Shown: positions 1 through 8,312, numbered from the stretch's first letter. The stretch is 64,000 nt of DNA from Ruficoccus sp. ZRK36 (GCF_019603315.1 NZ_CP080649.1:759501-823500); one strand, 5' to 3'. Numbers and translations are program-made. Notes: generated by a model from the letters alone, not told the origin.

Positions 1-198
1 ATCATCGAGCACATCCTCGGGCAGGAAATCTTTGAAAAGGACGACGTAGCCGTGGACATGCGCGAATTCGCCCGCCAGCGCCACGAGGACGAGGAAGCCG
101 AAAACGGTAACGGCCACAGCGAGTCGGAGCATGCCAACGGTAGCGCATCGACCGAAAAACCGGGCGAGCCTTCCGCCGAGAAGCCGCAGGCGAACTAG
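1..198 (+). CDS. C-terminal end of a CNNM/CBS-domain (hemolysin-like) membrane protein, partial
   Basis: The window opens inside a reading frame that ends with TAG at 198. The visible 65 residues begin IIEHILGQEIFEKDD, followed by an acidic, Glu/Asn/Ser-rich tail. The 'E-x-ILG-x-EI-x-x-x-DD/D-V-x-DM-R-x-xA-R' pattern resembles the segment after the CBS pair in DUF21/CNNM-family proteins, which are membrane proteins proposed to move Mg2+ or other divalent cations. The membrane and CBS domains lie upstream of the window and cannot be seen, so the call rests on this short motif only. The tail is low in complexity and probably disordered. lgt follows on the same strand after about 93 bases. Confidence 0.55.
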   Translation: MIEHILGQEIFEKDDVAVDMREFARQRHEDEEAENGNGHSESEHANGSASTEKPGEPSAEKPQAN

Positions 199-291
199 AG
201 CGACGCGTGAACCAGCCGTTATCCCGCCCCGTAATCTCTGCGCTAAAAGAGGTGGACGAGTCGTGGCCGGGGCGTCAGGGTGGTTGGCTTT

Positions 292-1152
292 ATGGAGCCT
301 CAGCTGCAATACCCGGTCTGCGACTTTGATCCGTTTCTGATCCGCTTCCCGGAGTGGATGCCGGTACCGGGCATTCGCTGGTATGGACTGGCCTATGTGA
401 TGGGCTTCATCGTGGGAGCGCTTCTGCTGCGCCTGTACTACAAGCGCGGGCGCTCACCGCTGAATCCGGACCAGCAGATGAGCCTGATGACGTACCTCAT
501 CATCGGCACGCTGGTGGGCGGGCGGCTCGGCTACATGCTGCTGTATGTGCCGGGCGAGTTCTTCCGCAACCCGCTACTGTTCTTCAAGGTCTGGGACGGC
601 GGGATGGCCAGCCATGGCGGCTTTGTCGGCATCTACCTGGCCGTGCTACTCTATGCCCGGCGTGTGAAGCAGAGCTTTCGCTTTATCGCGGACATCACCG
701 TCACCCTGGCCCCGGCGGGTATTCTCTTCGGACGGCTGGCGAACTTCATCAACGGCGAGCTGTGGGGCAAGATCACCGATGTCCCGTGGGCCTTTATCTT
801 TCCCAAAAGCATGGAGGGCGTCCCGCTTTGGCAAATCCCGCCCCGGCATCCCTCGCAGCTCTACGAGGCCGCCCTGGAAGGACTTTTTCTGCTCGTGTAC
901 CTGCAACTGCGCTTCTGGCTCTCAAACCCGAAGAAGCGCCCCGCTGGCTCGCTGCTGGGCGAGTTCTTCATGCTCTACGCAGTGGGGCGGATCTTCTGTG
1001 AGTTGTTCCGCGAGCCAGACGGCGGGAACATCACTCTCATCATGGGCCTGAGCCGCGGCACCTTTTACTCGGTCCTGACCTTTGTCTTCGGGCTGGGCAT
1101 CCTGCTCTACGCTCGACGGCGCCGAAGCAAAGCCGCTTCCAAACGAGTTTGA
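292..1152 (+). CDS. lgt: Prolipoprotein diacylglyceryl transferase (Lgt)
   Basis: Lgt transfers the diacylglyceryl group of phosphatidylglycerol to the lipobox cysteine of prolipoproteins, the first step of lipoprotein maturation in the cytoplasmic membrane. The protein of about 286 residues is largely hydrophobic with several membrane segments. It carries the family signature GRLANFINGELWG and the HPSQLYEA motif, plus the early MASHGGFVG stretch around the catalytic region. ATG at 292 is preferred because a CAGGGTGG purine-rich stretch lies about 8 bases upstream; a GTG at 280 would add four residues. The length is normal for the family. A lipoprotein that would be a substrate is encoded at 45901-46167. 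Confidence 0.95.
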   Translation: MEPQLQYPVCDFDPFLIRFPEWMPVPGIRWYGLAYVMGFIVGALLLRLYYKRGRSPLNPDQQMSLMTYLIIGTLVGGRLGYMLLYVPGEFFRNPLLFFKVWDGGMASHGGFVGIYLAVLLYARRVKQSFRFIADITVTLAPAGILFGRLANFINGELWGKITDVPWAFIFPKSMEGVPLWQIPPRHPSQLYEAALEGLFLLVYLQLRFWLSNPKKRPAGSLLGEFFMLYAVGRIFCELFREPDGGNITLIMGLSRGTFYSVLTFVFGLGILLYARRRRSKAASKRV

Positions 1153-1154
1153 TA

Positions 1155-1245
1155 AGAGTCTCACACAGAGGCACAGAGACACGGAGGCAAGACCTCAATA
1201 CGAAAGCGAGTTTATCATCTGTGAAATCTGTGGATCATATCACCA
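1155..1245. repeat. Copy of a dispersed CACAGAG-type intergenic repeat
   Basis: Between lgt and the methyltransferase lies a stretch with CACACAGAGGCACAGAGACACGG spread over 1162-1184 and, about 45 bases on, ATCTGTGAAATCTGTGGAT at 1215-1233. The second part resembles an inverted relative of the first. Similar ACAGAG-rich stretches occur at 23390-23538 and 24428-24462 in this window. No gene is visible. Sequences like this are scattered between genes in many bacteria; the role is unknown. Confidence 0.5.
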
Positions 1246-1304
1246 TGCTTTTTTAGAAATGGCATAAGGCCACCCCAGCGCAGTCCCCAATCCCTCTCTC
1301 TACC

Positions 1305-2033
1305 ATGAGCACCCCACTCGACAAAAAGTCCTCCAACGCACAGATCCAGGCCCGCTTTGACGCCGACGTGGAGCGCTTCTCCAACCTCGAAACCGGCCAG
1401 CAGGCCGTGATAGACGCACCCCTCATGCTGGAGCTGATCAGCGCTCTAGCCCCGAAAGTCGTCCCGCAAGCACGCACCCTGCTGGACATCGGCTGTGGCG
1501 CGGGAAACAACACCATCAAGATACTGAGGCAACTGCCAGGGTTGGACTGCGACCTGCTCGACCTGAGCGCGAACATGCTGGAGCGCGCCGCCGAGCGGGT
1601 AAACGCAGAAAAAAGCGGCACCGTCCGCACCTTTTGCGGGGACTTCCGGGCGCTAAGCCTGCCGACCGGGCACTACGACCTGATCGTGGCCGCCGCCGTC
1701 CTGCACCACCTGCGCGACGAGGAGGATTGGCGGCAGGGTTTCAGGAAAATTTACGAGCTGCTTGCCCCAGGTGGCGCGCTCTTTGTCAGCGATATGTTTT
1801 TCCACGAAGATCCGCAGGTGCACGCCGCCATGTGGACTCGCTACGGTGAGTATCTCTGTACACTGGGCGGCGAAGAGTACCGCGACAAAGTCTTCGCCTA
1901 CATCGACCAGGAAGACTCTCCCCGCGACCTCACCTTCCAACTGGAGCTGATGCGCGAGGTCGGCTTCTCTAAAATCGACATCCTACACAAGAACTCCTGC
2001 TTCGGCGCCTACGTAGCGATCAAAGACCGATAG
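1305..2033 (+). CDS. Class I SAM-dependent methyltransferase
   Basis: The 242-residue product has a Rossmann-type SAM-binding motif I, LLDIGCGAGNNT, at about residues 61-72. A motif II-like acidic stretch follows (LDCDLLDLSANML), then the post-motif segment YDLIVAAAVLHHL, typical of methyltransferase domain 11/12 proteins. The C-terminal third (PGGALFVSDMFFHED) matches the end of the fold. No substrate-specific motif is recognised, so the acceptor (small molecule, lipid or tRNA) is unknown. It stands alone: lgt is 152 bases upstream and the next gene runs the other way. The start ATG follows a weak purine stretch. Confidence 0.85.
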   Translation: MSTPLDKKSSNAQIQARFDADVERFSNLETGQQAVIDAPLMLELISALAPKVVPQARTLLDIGCGAGNNTIKILRQLPGLDCDLLDLSANMLERAAERVNAEKSGTVRTFCGDFRALSLPTGHYDLIVAAAVLHHLRDEEDWRQGFRKIYELLAPGGALFVSDMFFHEDPQVHAAMWTRYGEYLCTLGGEEYRDKVFAYIDQEDSPRDLTFQLELMREVGFSKIDILHKNSCFGAYVAIKDR

Positions 2034-2077
2034 ATCCGGCAGGGACAGGGGCACATGGCCCGAGAATTACAAAATCC

Positions 2078-2599
2078 TCACTCAGGGCCGACACGAAAGC
2101 GGTAGGTGCGCACGGGCCGGGGGGCTGCGTTGAGGGAGACCTGATAGACCTTTACCTCGCCATCGATCAGGGCTTCGTTGCCACCAAAGCCGCCCGTCAC
2201 GCGCTTCAAGTCCATGGAGACGGGATCGGCGTACTTGGGAGACATCTTGAGTGTTTCCGGCGTAACGCTAATGCGGTCTCCCCCGGAGAGCTGACTGTTA
2301 ATAACAATGATGAGACGCGGCCCGCGGATATCATTGGACTCGATCTCTACATGCGAGGGTCCGGTGTTGCTGACGATCGCGATGCGTATCGGCATCTCCA
2401 CCATCTTGTTGGCATCATCGGTAAAGGCACACACGCCACCATATTCACCCAGCCACGTCACCAGCACAGGGTCGAGCGCCTCAGGGGCAACCGTCTGCGC
2501 CACTGGGGCTTTATCAGCTGTCGATGCAGGCGCCTGCTGAGCCCAGGCTGGAGCAGCCAGTGAAAGGCACAGGGCCAGAAAAGTGGTGGGGAATTTCAT
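2078..2599 (-). CDS. Hypothetical secreted protein
   Basis: The product of about 173 residues starts with a clear Sec signal peptide (MKFPTTFLALCLSLAAPAWA, cleavage likely after AWA). An Ala/Pro/Thr-rich linker and a predicted beta-rich domain follow, including VEMPIRIAIVSNTGPSHVEI. ATG at 2599 is chosen over the upstream ATG at 2617 because it puts the signal peptide at the true N-terminus. No domain family is recognised. It is the only gene in its unit, between a convergent methyltransferase and the universal stress protein gene about 95 bases upstream. It most likely resides in the periplasm or at the cell surface. Confidence 0.7.
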   Translation of the reverse strand: MKFPTTFLALCLSLAAPAWAQQAPASTADKAPVAQTVAPEALDPVLVTWLGEYGGVCAFTDDANKMVEMPIRIAIVSNTGPSHVEIESNDIRGPRLIIVINSQLSGGDRISVTPETLKMSPKYADPVSMDLKRVTGGFGGNEALIDGEVKVYQVSLNAAPRPVRTYRFRVGPE

Positions 2600-2693
2600 G
2601 GTATGCCGATACACCATACCTCCGGGCGAAGCAAGCCCGGTGTCCTGTCTCCGTGAAGCTCCAGCGCCCGCCCTGAGGATTTGCCCCTCCGCC

Positions 2694-3542
2694 TTAGCGG
2701 AAGAGCAGGACTGGCACGCGGCAGCGGCGCAGGAGGTCGCTGGTCGTGCTACCGATAATCAGCTGGCGGATGCGGCTGTGGCCGTAGGCCCCCATCACGA
2801 GCATGTCAGCCTTACTATCGACCACGTAGCCCTCGATAGAGTTCTCGACATCGCCGGTCAGGACCTGAGAGGTGACCGTCAGGCCAGCCTCACGGAGCTT
2901 CGGCTCGGCCTCAGCCACCCGGCTGGAGGCTTCACCCTTACCGTGGCCTTCGCCGACGCTGATCAGGTGCAGATCGAGCCCCTTGAGGAGCTTGCTGCGG
3001 CACATCCAGGCAAGCGCCTTCTGGCAGCTCTCGCCACCGTCATAGGCGAAAACAACGCGCTTGATATCCCGGTACACGCGATTGGTGACCAGACAGGGCA
3101 TGTTGCTGGAGCGTACGACACGCTCCATATCATGCCCAAGGTGCTCCATCGCGGTCTCGGCATTGATCCCGCGCTTACCGAGGATGATCAGCCCACCCTC
3201 CTCCGGCAAATACTGCTCCACCGAGTCGACAAGCGTACCGGTGTCGTGGTGGAAAACGACCGGTACCGACACCTCGGCCTTTTCAATGGTCTGGAGCGCA
3301 TACTCCTCGATCATCTTGGCCTTTTCCTTTTCGATCTCGGTGAGCTGATCGACGATACCGATGTACGGGGAAGCGCCAATGCTGCCTCCCAAATCCATCA
3401 GAAAGGGTGCCTCGTACTCTGCCATGTTGGAGACATAGAGCAGATCAATGTGAGCACCCGTGCGGCCAGCTACCCAGGCGCCGTATTGGCAAGCGGTTCC
3501 AGAGTAGGCAGAGCCATCAGTACAGAGGAGCAGTTTCTTCAT
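2694..3542 (-). CDS. Tandem-domain universal stress protein (UspA family)
   Basis: The 282 residues make two Usp domains in tandem. The first starts MKKLLLCTDGSAYS; the second starts about residue 150 with KRVVFAYDGGESCQKAL. The second domain keeps the ATP-binding pattern G-x2-G-x9-G-S/T (GAYGHSRIRQLIIGSTTS). The first domain's equivalent (GKRGINAETAMEHLG) is degenerate, so probably only one half binds nucleotide. Family members are induced by starvation or stress and often bind ATP or AMP. The start is followed directly by the conserved beta-strand, so no extension is needed. About 150 bases separate it from the gene downstream. Confidence 0.9.
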   Translation of the reverse strand: MKKLLLCTDGSAYSGTACQYGAWVAGRTGAHIDLLYVSNMAEYEAPFLMDLGGSIGASPYIGIVDQLTEIEKEKAKMIEEYALQTIEKAEVSVPVVFHHDTGTLVDSVEQYLPEEGGLIILGKRGINAETAMEHLGHDMERVVRSSNMPCLVTNRVYRDIKRVVFAYDGGESCQKALAWMCRSKLLKGLDLHLISVGEGHGKGEASSRVAEAEPKLREAGLTVTSQVLTGDVENSIEGYVVDSKADMLVMGAYGHSRIRQLIIGSTTSDLLRRCRVPVLLFR

Positions 3543-3721
3543 AGGAGTAAGGCGTTGAGGTTAATAGCCTCATTGCGGTGCCTGAATGACACTTCAGCAT
3601 GGGCTGTCATGACAAAAAGATACGGCAATAACGCACTTGTGACAAGTGCTTTAGGACGAATCTACCCTCACTCAGTCCACACCCGTCACGACAACTGCTC
3701 TGGCGGGGTGGTACTGCCGCC

Positions 3722-3907
3722 TCAGCTGTCCTGTCGCGGCAAATGACTCTTGCGGAAGCTGTCTTCTTCCTTCTGGAGGTGACGACGCAGCACGCCCATC
3801 ACGGCCAGAACCTTCAGGGCACCGAGGAACAGACCCAGCGCCATAAGCGGGCCGAGCAGATTGTTAAAAGAAAAAGGAGGGGCGATAGTCGCTATAAGTG
3901 AGAGCAT
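3722..3907 (-). CDS. Small membrane protein downstream of glgC
   Basis: This 61-residue protein has one hydrophobic segment (NNLLGPLMALGLFLGALKVLA without charge interruptions) and a basic C-terminal tail (RRHLQKEEDSFRKSH). It begins three bases after the glgC stop codon on the same strand, which suggests co-transcription and perhaps translational coupling. It belongs to no family I recognise. The topology is most simply one membrane helix with a cytoplasmic charged tail. It is short, but the tight spacing and coherent hydropathy make it a credible gene. Confidence 0.6.
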   Translation of the reverse strand: MLSLIATIAPPFSFNNLLGPLMALGLFLGALKVLAVMGVLRRHLQKEEDSFRKSHLPRQDS

Positions 3908-3910
3908 GTC

Positions 3911-5188
3911 CTAAGGTTGAACAACCGTGCCGCTGGGGACAACTCCCTTTTTCGTCACGATGAGCACCCCGTCACGCACATAGACGGCCCCCTCCTGCCA
4001 CTGGTCAGGCTTACCGGCAGGGTCGAGGATGACGTTGTCGCCGATGCGTGCATTTTTGTCGATGATGGCGTTACGGATCTTGCAGTTGCGGCCGATGCCC
4101 AGGGGCAGCGGGTAGCGCTTGGCATCCTCGGCAGACTCCATCCAGTCGGCACCCATGATGACGACGTTCTCCAGGTCGCAGTTCTCGCGGACAACAGAGC
4201 GTACGCCAATCACGACGCGCTTCATGCGGCCCTTGTCAATCAGGCCACCGCCGGCGGCGATGACGTGATCCAGATGGCAATTGTTAAACTTCGAGGCCGG
4301 CAGGTAGCGGGCGCGCGAGTAAACAGAGTTGTCCGGATCGAAAAAGTTGAAGGGGGGCACGTCGTCGGTCAGTGCCAGGTTCGCATCGAAGAACGAGCGC
4401 ACGGTCCCGATGTCTTCCCAGTACCCGTCGAAAAGGAAGCTCACGAGCTTCTTCTTGCCGAGCATGTTCGGGATGATCTCCTTACCGAAGTCGGTCTGAT
4501 CGGTATTGAGGGCCTCGTACATGACCTTCTTGCTGAAGACGTAGATCCCCATCGAGGCCAGGCAGCAGTCGCCGATATCTTTGGACTCGGTCAGGGATTC
4601 ACGCAGCTTGTCGCTGATCAGCAGTGAATCGACCACGGCCGGATCGCTCGGCTTTTCCACAAATTCGCCAATCGTGTAGTCATCGTTGACCTTCATCACG
4701 CCCAGACCGGTGACCTCGTGCTTCGGCACGGGCTTGGCAGCGATGGTCACGTCTGCCTTGGTCTCCAGGTGGTGCTCGATGATCTTGCGCAGGTCCATCC
4801 GGTAGAGCTGGTCACCGGAGAGGATGAGGAAAAGGTCTTCGTCGTTGGCGCCGTAGTGGTGCAGGTTCTGCCGCACGGCGTCCGCCGTGCCCTGGTACCA
4901 GTTTTCGCCGCGCTCGGTCTGCTCAGCCGAAAGGATGTCCACAAAACCACCGCCGAAGGGGTCGAATTGGTAGGAGGACTGGATGTGGTTGTGCAGGGAA
5001 GCGGTGTTGAACTGCGTCAGGATGTGAATCCGGTTGTAGCCGGAGTTCAGGCAGTTACTGATCGGGATGTCTACCAGCCGGTACTTGCCCGCCAGCGGTA
5101 CGGCCGGCTTACAGCGCTCTTGCGTGAGGGGATAGAGGCGAGTGCCGCGGCCGCCGCCCATAATGACAGAGATGACTTTCCTTTTCAT
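3911..5188 (-). CDS. glgC: Glucose-1-phosphate adenylyltransferase (ADP-glucose pyrophosphorylase)
   Basis: GlgC makes ADP-glucose from ATP and glucose-1-phosphate, the committed step of glycogen synthesis. The product is about 425 residues. The nucleotidyltransferase motif GGGRGTRLYPLT sits near the N-terminus, followed by AGKYRLVDIPISNCLNSG and the sugar-phosphate region. The C-terminal part is a left-handed beta-helix (KIRNAIIDKNARIGDNV) ending GVVPSGTVV. ATG at 5188 (MKRKVISVIMGG) is chosen; an in-frame ATG at 5326 would add 46 residues unlike the family. Length and motifs fit plant/cyanobacterial-type and bacterial GlgC alike. It is divergent from glmS, so both draw on hexose phosphates from one intergenic region. 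Confidence 0.95.
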   Translation of the reverse strand: MKRKVISVIMGGGRGTRLYPLTQERCKPAVPLAGKYRLVDIPISNCLNSGYNRIHILTQFNTASLHNHIQSSYQFDPFGGGFVDILSAEQTERGENWYQGTADAVRQNLHHYGANDEDLFLILSGDQLYRMDLRKIIEHHLETKADVTIAAKPVPKHEVTGLGVMKVNDDYTIGEFVEKPSDPAVVDSLLISDKLRESLTESKDIGDCCLASMGIYVFSKKVMYEALNTDQTDFGKEIIPNMLGKKKLVSFLFDGYWEDIGTVRSFFDANLALTDDVPPFNFFDPDNSVYSRARYLPASKFNNCHLDHVIAAGGGLIDKGRMKRVVIGVRSVVRENCDLENVVIMGADWMESAEDAKRYPLPLGIGRNCKIRNAIIDKNARIGDNVILDPAGKPDQWQEGAVYVRDGVLIVTKKGVVPSGTVVQP

Positions 5189-5396
5189 GACAGGGTAAGA
5201 GATGGGGTTCGAGATGAAGATGTTCCAAGACAGTCGGTCGATCGTAACCGGCATTCTAAAAATGACTTGCCGCCAAATTGCTTGAAAAAAACGCCGATTT
5301 CCAGATTCTTTTGTCGAGCAGTCCAATAAAGTATCACCCCAGTTGGTAAACTCCCGGGAGTTATTCTCTCACTCCTCCTCTTTAACTTTTCAGAAT
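5189..5396. promoter_or_regulatory. Divergent promoter region between glgC and glmS
   Basis: These 208 bases separate two divergently transcribed genes and must hold both promoters. An AT-richer stretch occurs around 5260-5340. I cannot assign -10 or -35 boxes with confidence. There is too little sequence for a glmS ribozyme of the Gram-positive type, and no such fold is apparent. Confidence 0.4.
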
Positions 5397-7247
5397 ATGT
5401 GCGGAATCGTAGGTTATGTCGGCAAGCATGCCGCCAGCTCCATCCTTGTCGAAGGGCTAAAACATCTCGAATACCGGGGCTATGACTCCTCAGGGATCGC
5501 CCTGGCAGAGGGTAACGGCATCGAAGTCATCAAAAAGACCGGTCGGGTAGCCGTGCTTGCCGGGCTGGCCCAGAAGCATGCCTCCAAGGCCAGCATGGGC
5601 ATCAGCCACACCCGCTGGGCCACCCACGGCGGCGTGACCGACGAAAACGCCCACCCCCACCTTAGCTGGGACAGCAAGATCGCCCTTGTGCACAACGGCG
5701 TGATCGAAAACTACAAAGCCCTGCGCACCTTCCTCGAAGGCGAAGGGGCGACCTTCCGCTCCCAGACGGACTCCGAGGTGCTGGCCAACCTCATCGCCTA
5801 CTACTACAACCTCGATGAAACGGCCCAGAACGGCAACCGCCTGGTCTGCGCCGTCCGCCAGAGCTTGATCCACGTCGAGGGCACCTACGGCATCGCCGTT
5901 ATCTGCGCCGACCTCCCCAACGAGATCGTGGGTGCCCGCAAGGGCTCTCCGCTGTGCATCGGTGTCGGCCACGGTGAGAACCTCATTGCCAGCGATGTGG
6001 CGGCCTTCGTCGGGCGCACCCAGAACGTCGTCTACCTCGACGACGGACAGATCGTCCACCTCAGCCGCGAGGACTTCAGCATCACCACCATTGCCGAGGA
6101 AACGGTCAGCCCCGTCATCAACCAGATCGACTGGAAGATCGAAGAGGCCGAGCTGGGCAGCTACAAGCACTTCATGGAGAAGGAGATCTTCGAGCAGCCC
6201 CAGGCGCTCGAAAACGCCATGCGTGGCCGCTTCTCCGACGACGAGTCCACCGCCAAGTTTGGGGGGCTCAATCTCGACGCCCGCGAATGGCGCCAGGTCG
6301 ACCGTATCGTCTTCTGCGGCTGCGGCACCGCCTGGCACGCCTGCCTCGTGGCCGAGTACCTGATCGAGCGCTTCTCCCGCATCCCCGTCGAGGTCGAGTA
6401 CGCCAGCGAGTTCCGCTACCGTAACGCCCCGCTGGACAAGAACGCGCTGTTCTTCGTGGTCAGCCAGAGCGGCGAGACGATTGACACGCTGGAGGCGCTC
6501 CGCGAGGCCCAACGCAAGGGCTTCCGCGTCCTGGGCATCACCAATGGAGTCGGCTCCACCATCGCCCGCGAGTCCGACGGCGGCGTTTACCAGCACTCCG
6601 GCCCCGAGATCGGTGTGGCCTCGACCAAAGCCTTTACCTCGCAGCTGCTCATCTCCGGCATGCTCGGGCTCTATCTGGGCCGCATGCGCGACCTGTCCTT
6701 CGGGGACGGACGCGAGATGGTCAAGGCCTTCAAGTCCCTACCCGGCCTCATCAGCCAGATTCTCGACCAGGCTGACCAGATTAAGGCTATCGCCGAACGC
6801 TACGCCGAGTTCCAGGACTTCCTTTTCCTCGGCCGCCAGAGCATGTTCCCGATCGCTCTGGAGGGGGCGCTCAAACTCAAGGAAATTTCCTACATCCACG
6901 CTGAGGGCTACCCGGCAGCCGAGATGAAGCACGGCCCCATCGCCCTGATCAGCGAGCAGTGCCCGAGCGTTGTCCTGTCTCCGCATGGTGACACCTTGAA
7001 AAAGGTCATGTCGAACATCGAGGAGACTCGCGCCCGCAAGGGCCGTGTGATCGCCATCACCAGCGCGGGCAAGGACTTCCCGGACTCGGCGGCGGACGAC
7101 ATCATCCGCATCCCCACGGCCCACAGCTGCATCATGCCGATCCTCAGCACCATCCCGCTCCAGCTGCTGGCCTACTACATCGCCTGCAAACGCGGCTGCG
7201 ACGTCGATAAGCCCCGCAATTTAGCCAAGTCGGTGACGGTGGAGTAA
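5397..7247 (+). CDS. glmS: Glutamine--fructose-6-phosphate aminotransferase (GlmS)
   Basis: GlmS converts fructose-6-phosphate and glutamine to glucosamine-6-phosphate, feeding peptidoglycan and amino-sugar synthesis. The start ATG at 5397 places the catalytic Cys2 (MCGIVGYVGK) at the N-terminus of the glutaminase domain; the longer frame from 5343 would bury it. The SIS domains carry FVVSQSGETIDT and a second sugar-binding region. The C-terminus is KPRNLAKSVTVE, the conserved end whose codons are read by TnsD in Tn7. At 616 residues it is full length. A foreign element abuts its stop codon but leaves the coding sequence intact, because the direct repeat restores GTG-GAG-TAA. Its native terminator has probably been displaced. 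Confidence 0.97.
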   Translation: MCGIVGYVGKHAASSILVEGLKHLEYRGYDSSGIALAEGNGIEVIKKTGRVAVLAGLAQKHASKASMGISHTRWATHGGVTDENAHPHLSWDSKIALVHNGVIENYKALRTFLEGEGATFRSQTDSEVLANLIAYYYNLDETAQNGNRLVCAVRQSLIHVEGTYGIAVICADLPNEIVGARKGSPLCIGVGHGENLIASDVAAFVGRTQNVVYLDDGQIVHLSREDFSITTIAEETVSPVINQIDWKIEEAELGSYKHFMEKEIFEQPQALENAMRGRFSDDESTAKFGGLNLDAREWRQVDRIVFCGCGTAWHACLVAEYLIERFSRIPVEVEYASEFRYRNAPLDKNALFFVVSQSGETIDTLEALREAQRKGFRVLGITNGVGSTIARESDGGVYQHSGPEIGVASTKAFTSQLLISGMLGLYLGRMRDLSFGDGREMVKAFKSLPGLISQILDQADQIKAIAERYAEFQDFLFLGRQSMFPIALEGALKLKEISYIHAEGYPAAEMKHGPIALISEQCPSVVLSPHGDTLKKVMSNIEETRARKGRVIAITSAGKDFPDSAADDIIRIPTAHSCIMPILSTIPLQLLAYYIACKRGCDVDKPRNLAKSVTVE

Positions 7248-7248
7248 A
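7236..7248. repeat. attL: left 13-bp direct repeat at glmS stop codon
   Basis: ACGGTGGAGTAAA covers the last glmS codons (T-V-E), the stop codon and one further base. The identical 13-mer recurs at 14482-14494. A 13-bp identity at both ends, overlapping the 3' end of a conserved gene, is typical of tyrosine-recombinase attachment cores. Confidence 0.85.
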
Positions 7249-7260
7249 TTTCCTATAACA
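7248..7260. repeat. Left terminal inverted repeat of the glmS element
   Basis: ATTTCCTATAACA at the left end is the exact reverse complement of TGTTATAGGAAAT at 14459-14471 near the right end. It touches attL directly, while the right copy lies 10 bases inside attR. If the element were circular, the two copies would flank the core as a near-symmetric site, as expected for recombinase or accessory-protein binding. Confidence 0.85.
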
Positions 7261-7584
7261 AAAAGAGATTGGGGTATCCTTATCTCTTTTACGGCAACGC
7301 TCAAGACTCAGCGACTGTCGGTCAACTACGTCGGGAATAAGCGTACGTCTCGTCAAGCACTTATCATTGAGCTACATAACCAAGGGCTCAATGACCGTCA
7401 AATAGCCGATCACCTAAACGGATTGGGTATTACCTCGCCTACGGGGAAAAAGTACTATCCAGAGCTCGTATTCGCAGTCCGTAAGAAGCTAAAGGCCCGC
7501 CAGCAAAGACTTGAGGAATCAGAGCTATCCATTGGGAAAATGGATATTTGTAAATTAAGTGTTAAAACAAAAGAAATGCGATAA
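7261..7584 (+). pseudogene. Start-less recombinase-like helix-turn-helix fragment
   Basis: An open frame runs from glmS's end to TAA at 7582-7584 but contains no ATG, GTG or TTG that could start the visible domain. It reads TLKTQRLSVNYVG, then ALIIELHNQGLNDRQIADHL and GLGITSPTGKKYY. This resembles the DNA-binding 'do-not-repeat' helix-turn-helix and 'N-x-x-G-I-x-T-P-x-G-x-x-W/Y' segment of resolvase/large serine recombinase proteins. In a circular form of the element the frame would remain open across the junction back to 14420, still without a usual start codon. It is most simply a remnant of an earlier recombinase gene. Confidence 0.5.
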
Positions 7585-7646
7585 ATTTTCTAAAAAAACC
7601 AAAATCCGGAATCGAGGCCTATAAATACTGGTAAAAGGGCCCAATA

Positions 7647-8120
7647 ATGACTTCGGATAGTATACGCAATGCAACCAGATTATTTCTAAACAGTAGGATA
7701 GATGACTATTCAAATTGCATAGCTCTCACCTTGACGATGAAACAGCACTCAGGGGGCTTTAAATTAGACGAAGTGCGTGCCAGTAAAGACTTTAGACACT
7801 TCATGAATGTACTAAATAAGAAGACATTTGGCAAGGCTTTTCAACGTTTCGGGAAACGAATATCAGTCTTACCAGTAATGGAAAACTCAGAAAATGAACG
7901 TCTGCACTTCCATGTCTTACTTCAATGCCCTGATAAATACTCTTCGACTGCGGGCCAGGCCATTTTTGCGCAAAAAGCACAGTCTTTATGGAAAAAGACA
8001 TACTTTGGATATGACCAAACGTCCAGTCGGTTGGCGGCCGACGAAGGCTGGACAGGTTACATAACCAAACTCAAAGGACAAGCCGATCAGATAGACTGGG
8101 AAAATTTCCACTGGAATTGA
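7647..8120 (+). CDS. Small HUH (Rep-like) single-tyrosine endonuclease
   Basis: The 157-residue protein carries the three motifs of rolling-circle Rep/relaxase HUH nucleases in the right order. Motif 1 is the hydrophobic strand CIALTLTMK (about 24-32), motif 2 is H87-F88-H89 in LHFHVLLQCP, and motif 3 is Y138 with K141 in GYITKLKG. Such enzymes nick one strand and stay joined to the 5' end through tyrosine. There is no helicase domain, so it would need host helicase. It is the first intact gene inside the element and is followed by an imperfect hairpin (8156-8181) that could be a nick site or a terminator. A role in element replication or mobilisation is inference. Confidence 0.65.
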   Translation: MTSDSIRNATRLFLNSRIDDYSNCIALTLTMKQHSGGFKLDEVRASKDFRHFMNVLNKKTFGKAFQRFGKRISVLPVMENSENERLHFHVLLQCPDKYSSTAGQAIFAQKAQSLWKKTYFGYDQTSSRLAADEGWTGYITKLKGQADQIDWENFHWN

Positions 8121-8155
8121 CGGGTATAAACCCCTTTTCCATTTCCGAGTAACAT

Positions 8156-8181
8156 ATCAAGGAGCGGGATAGCCCCTTGAT
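8156..8181. other. Hairpin after the HUH gene; candidate nick site or terminator
   Basis: ATCAAGGAGC and GCCCCTTGAT form a ten-base-pair stem with one mismatch around a six-base loop (GGGATA). It lies 36 bases after the HUH endonuclease stop codon. HUH nucleases commonly cut within or beside such hairpins, but there is no nick consensus I can recognise, and a weak terminator is equally possible. The surrounding 8182-8312 is AT-rich, with several TATA-like runs and no gene. Confidence 0.4.
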
Positions 8182-8312
8182 ACTTTGTTATATACAGAAA
8201 TAACATATTCTTAGAGTATATAATATCCTATATATCAAAGAATAAAGTTACTCAGACAGTACACAGAGTTCTCCTAAGATAATTCTGATTCATATCTACA
8301 GAGGTATGCCGC

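Noticed and set aside
2583-3746. A 387-residue plus-strand frame opposite the universal stress protein
   Set aside because: The minus-strand gene has two clear Usp domains; the plus-strand translation has no recognisable motif.
5189-5396. A glmS ribozyme or riboswitch upstream of glmS
   Set aside because: The 208-base gap is shared with the glgC promoter and no catalytic core or paired structure of that type is visible.
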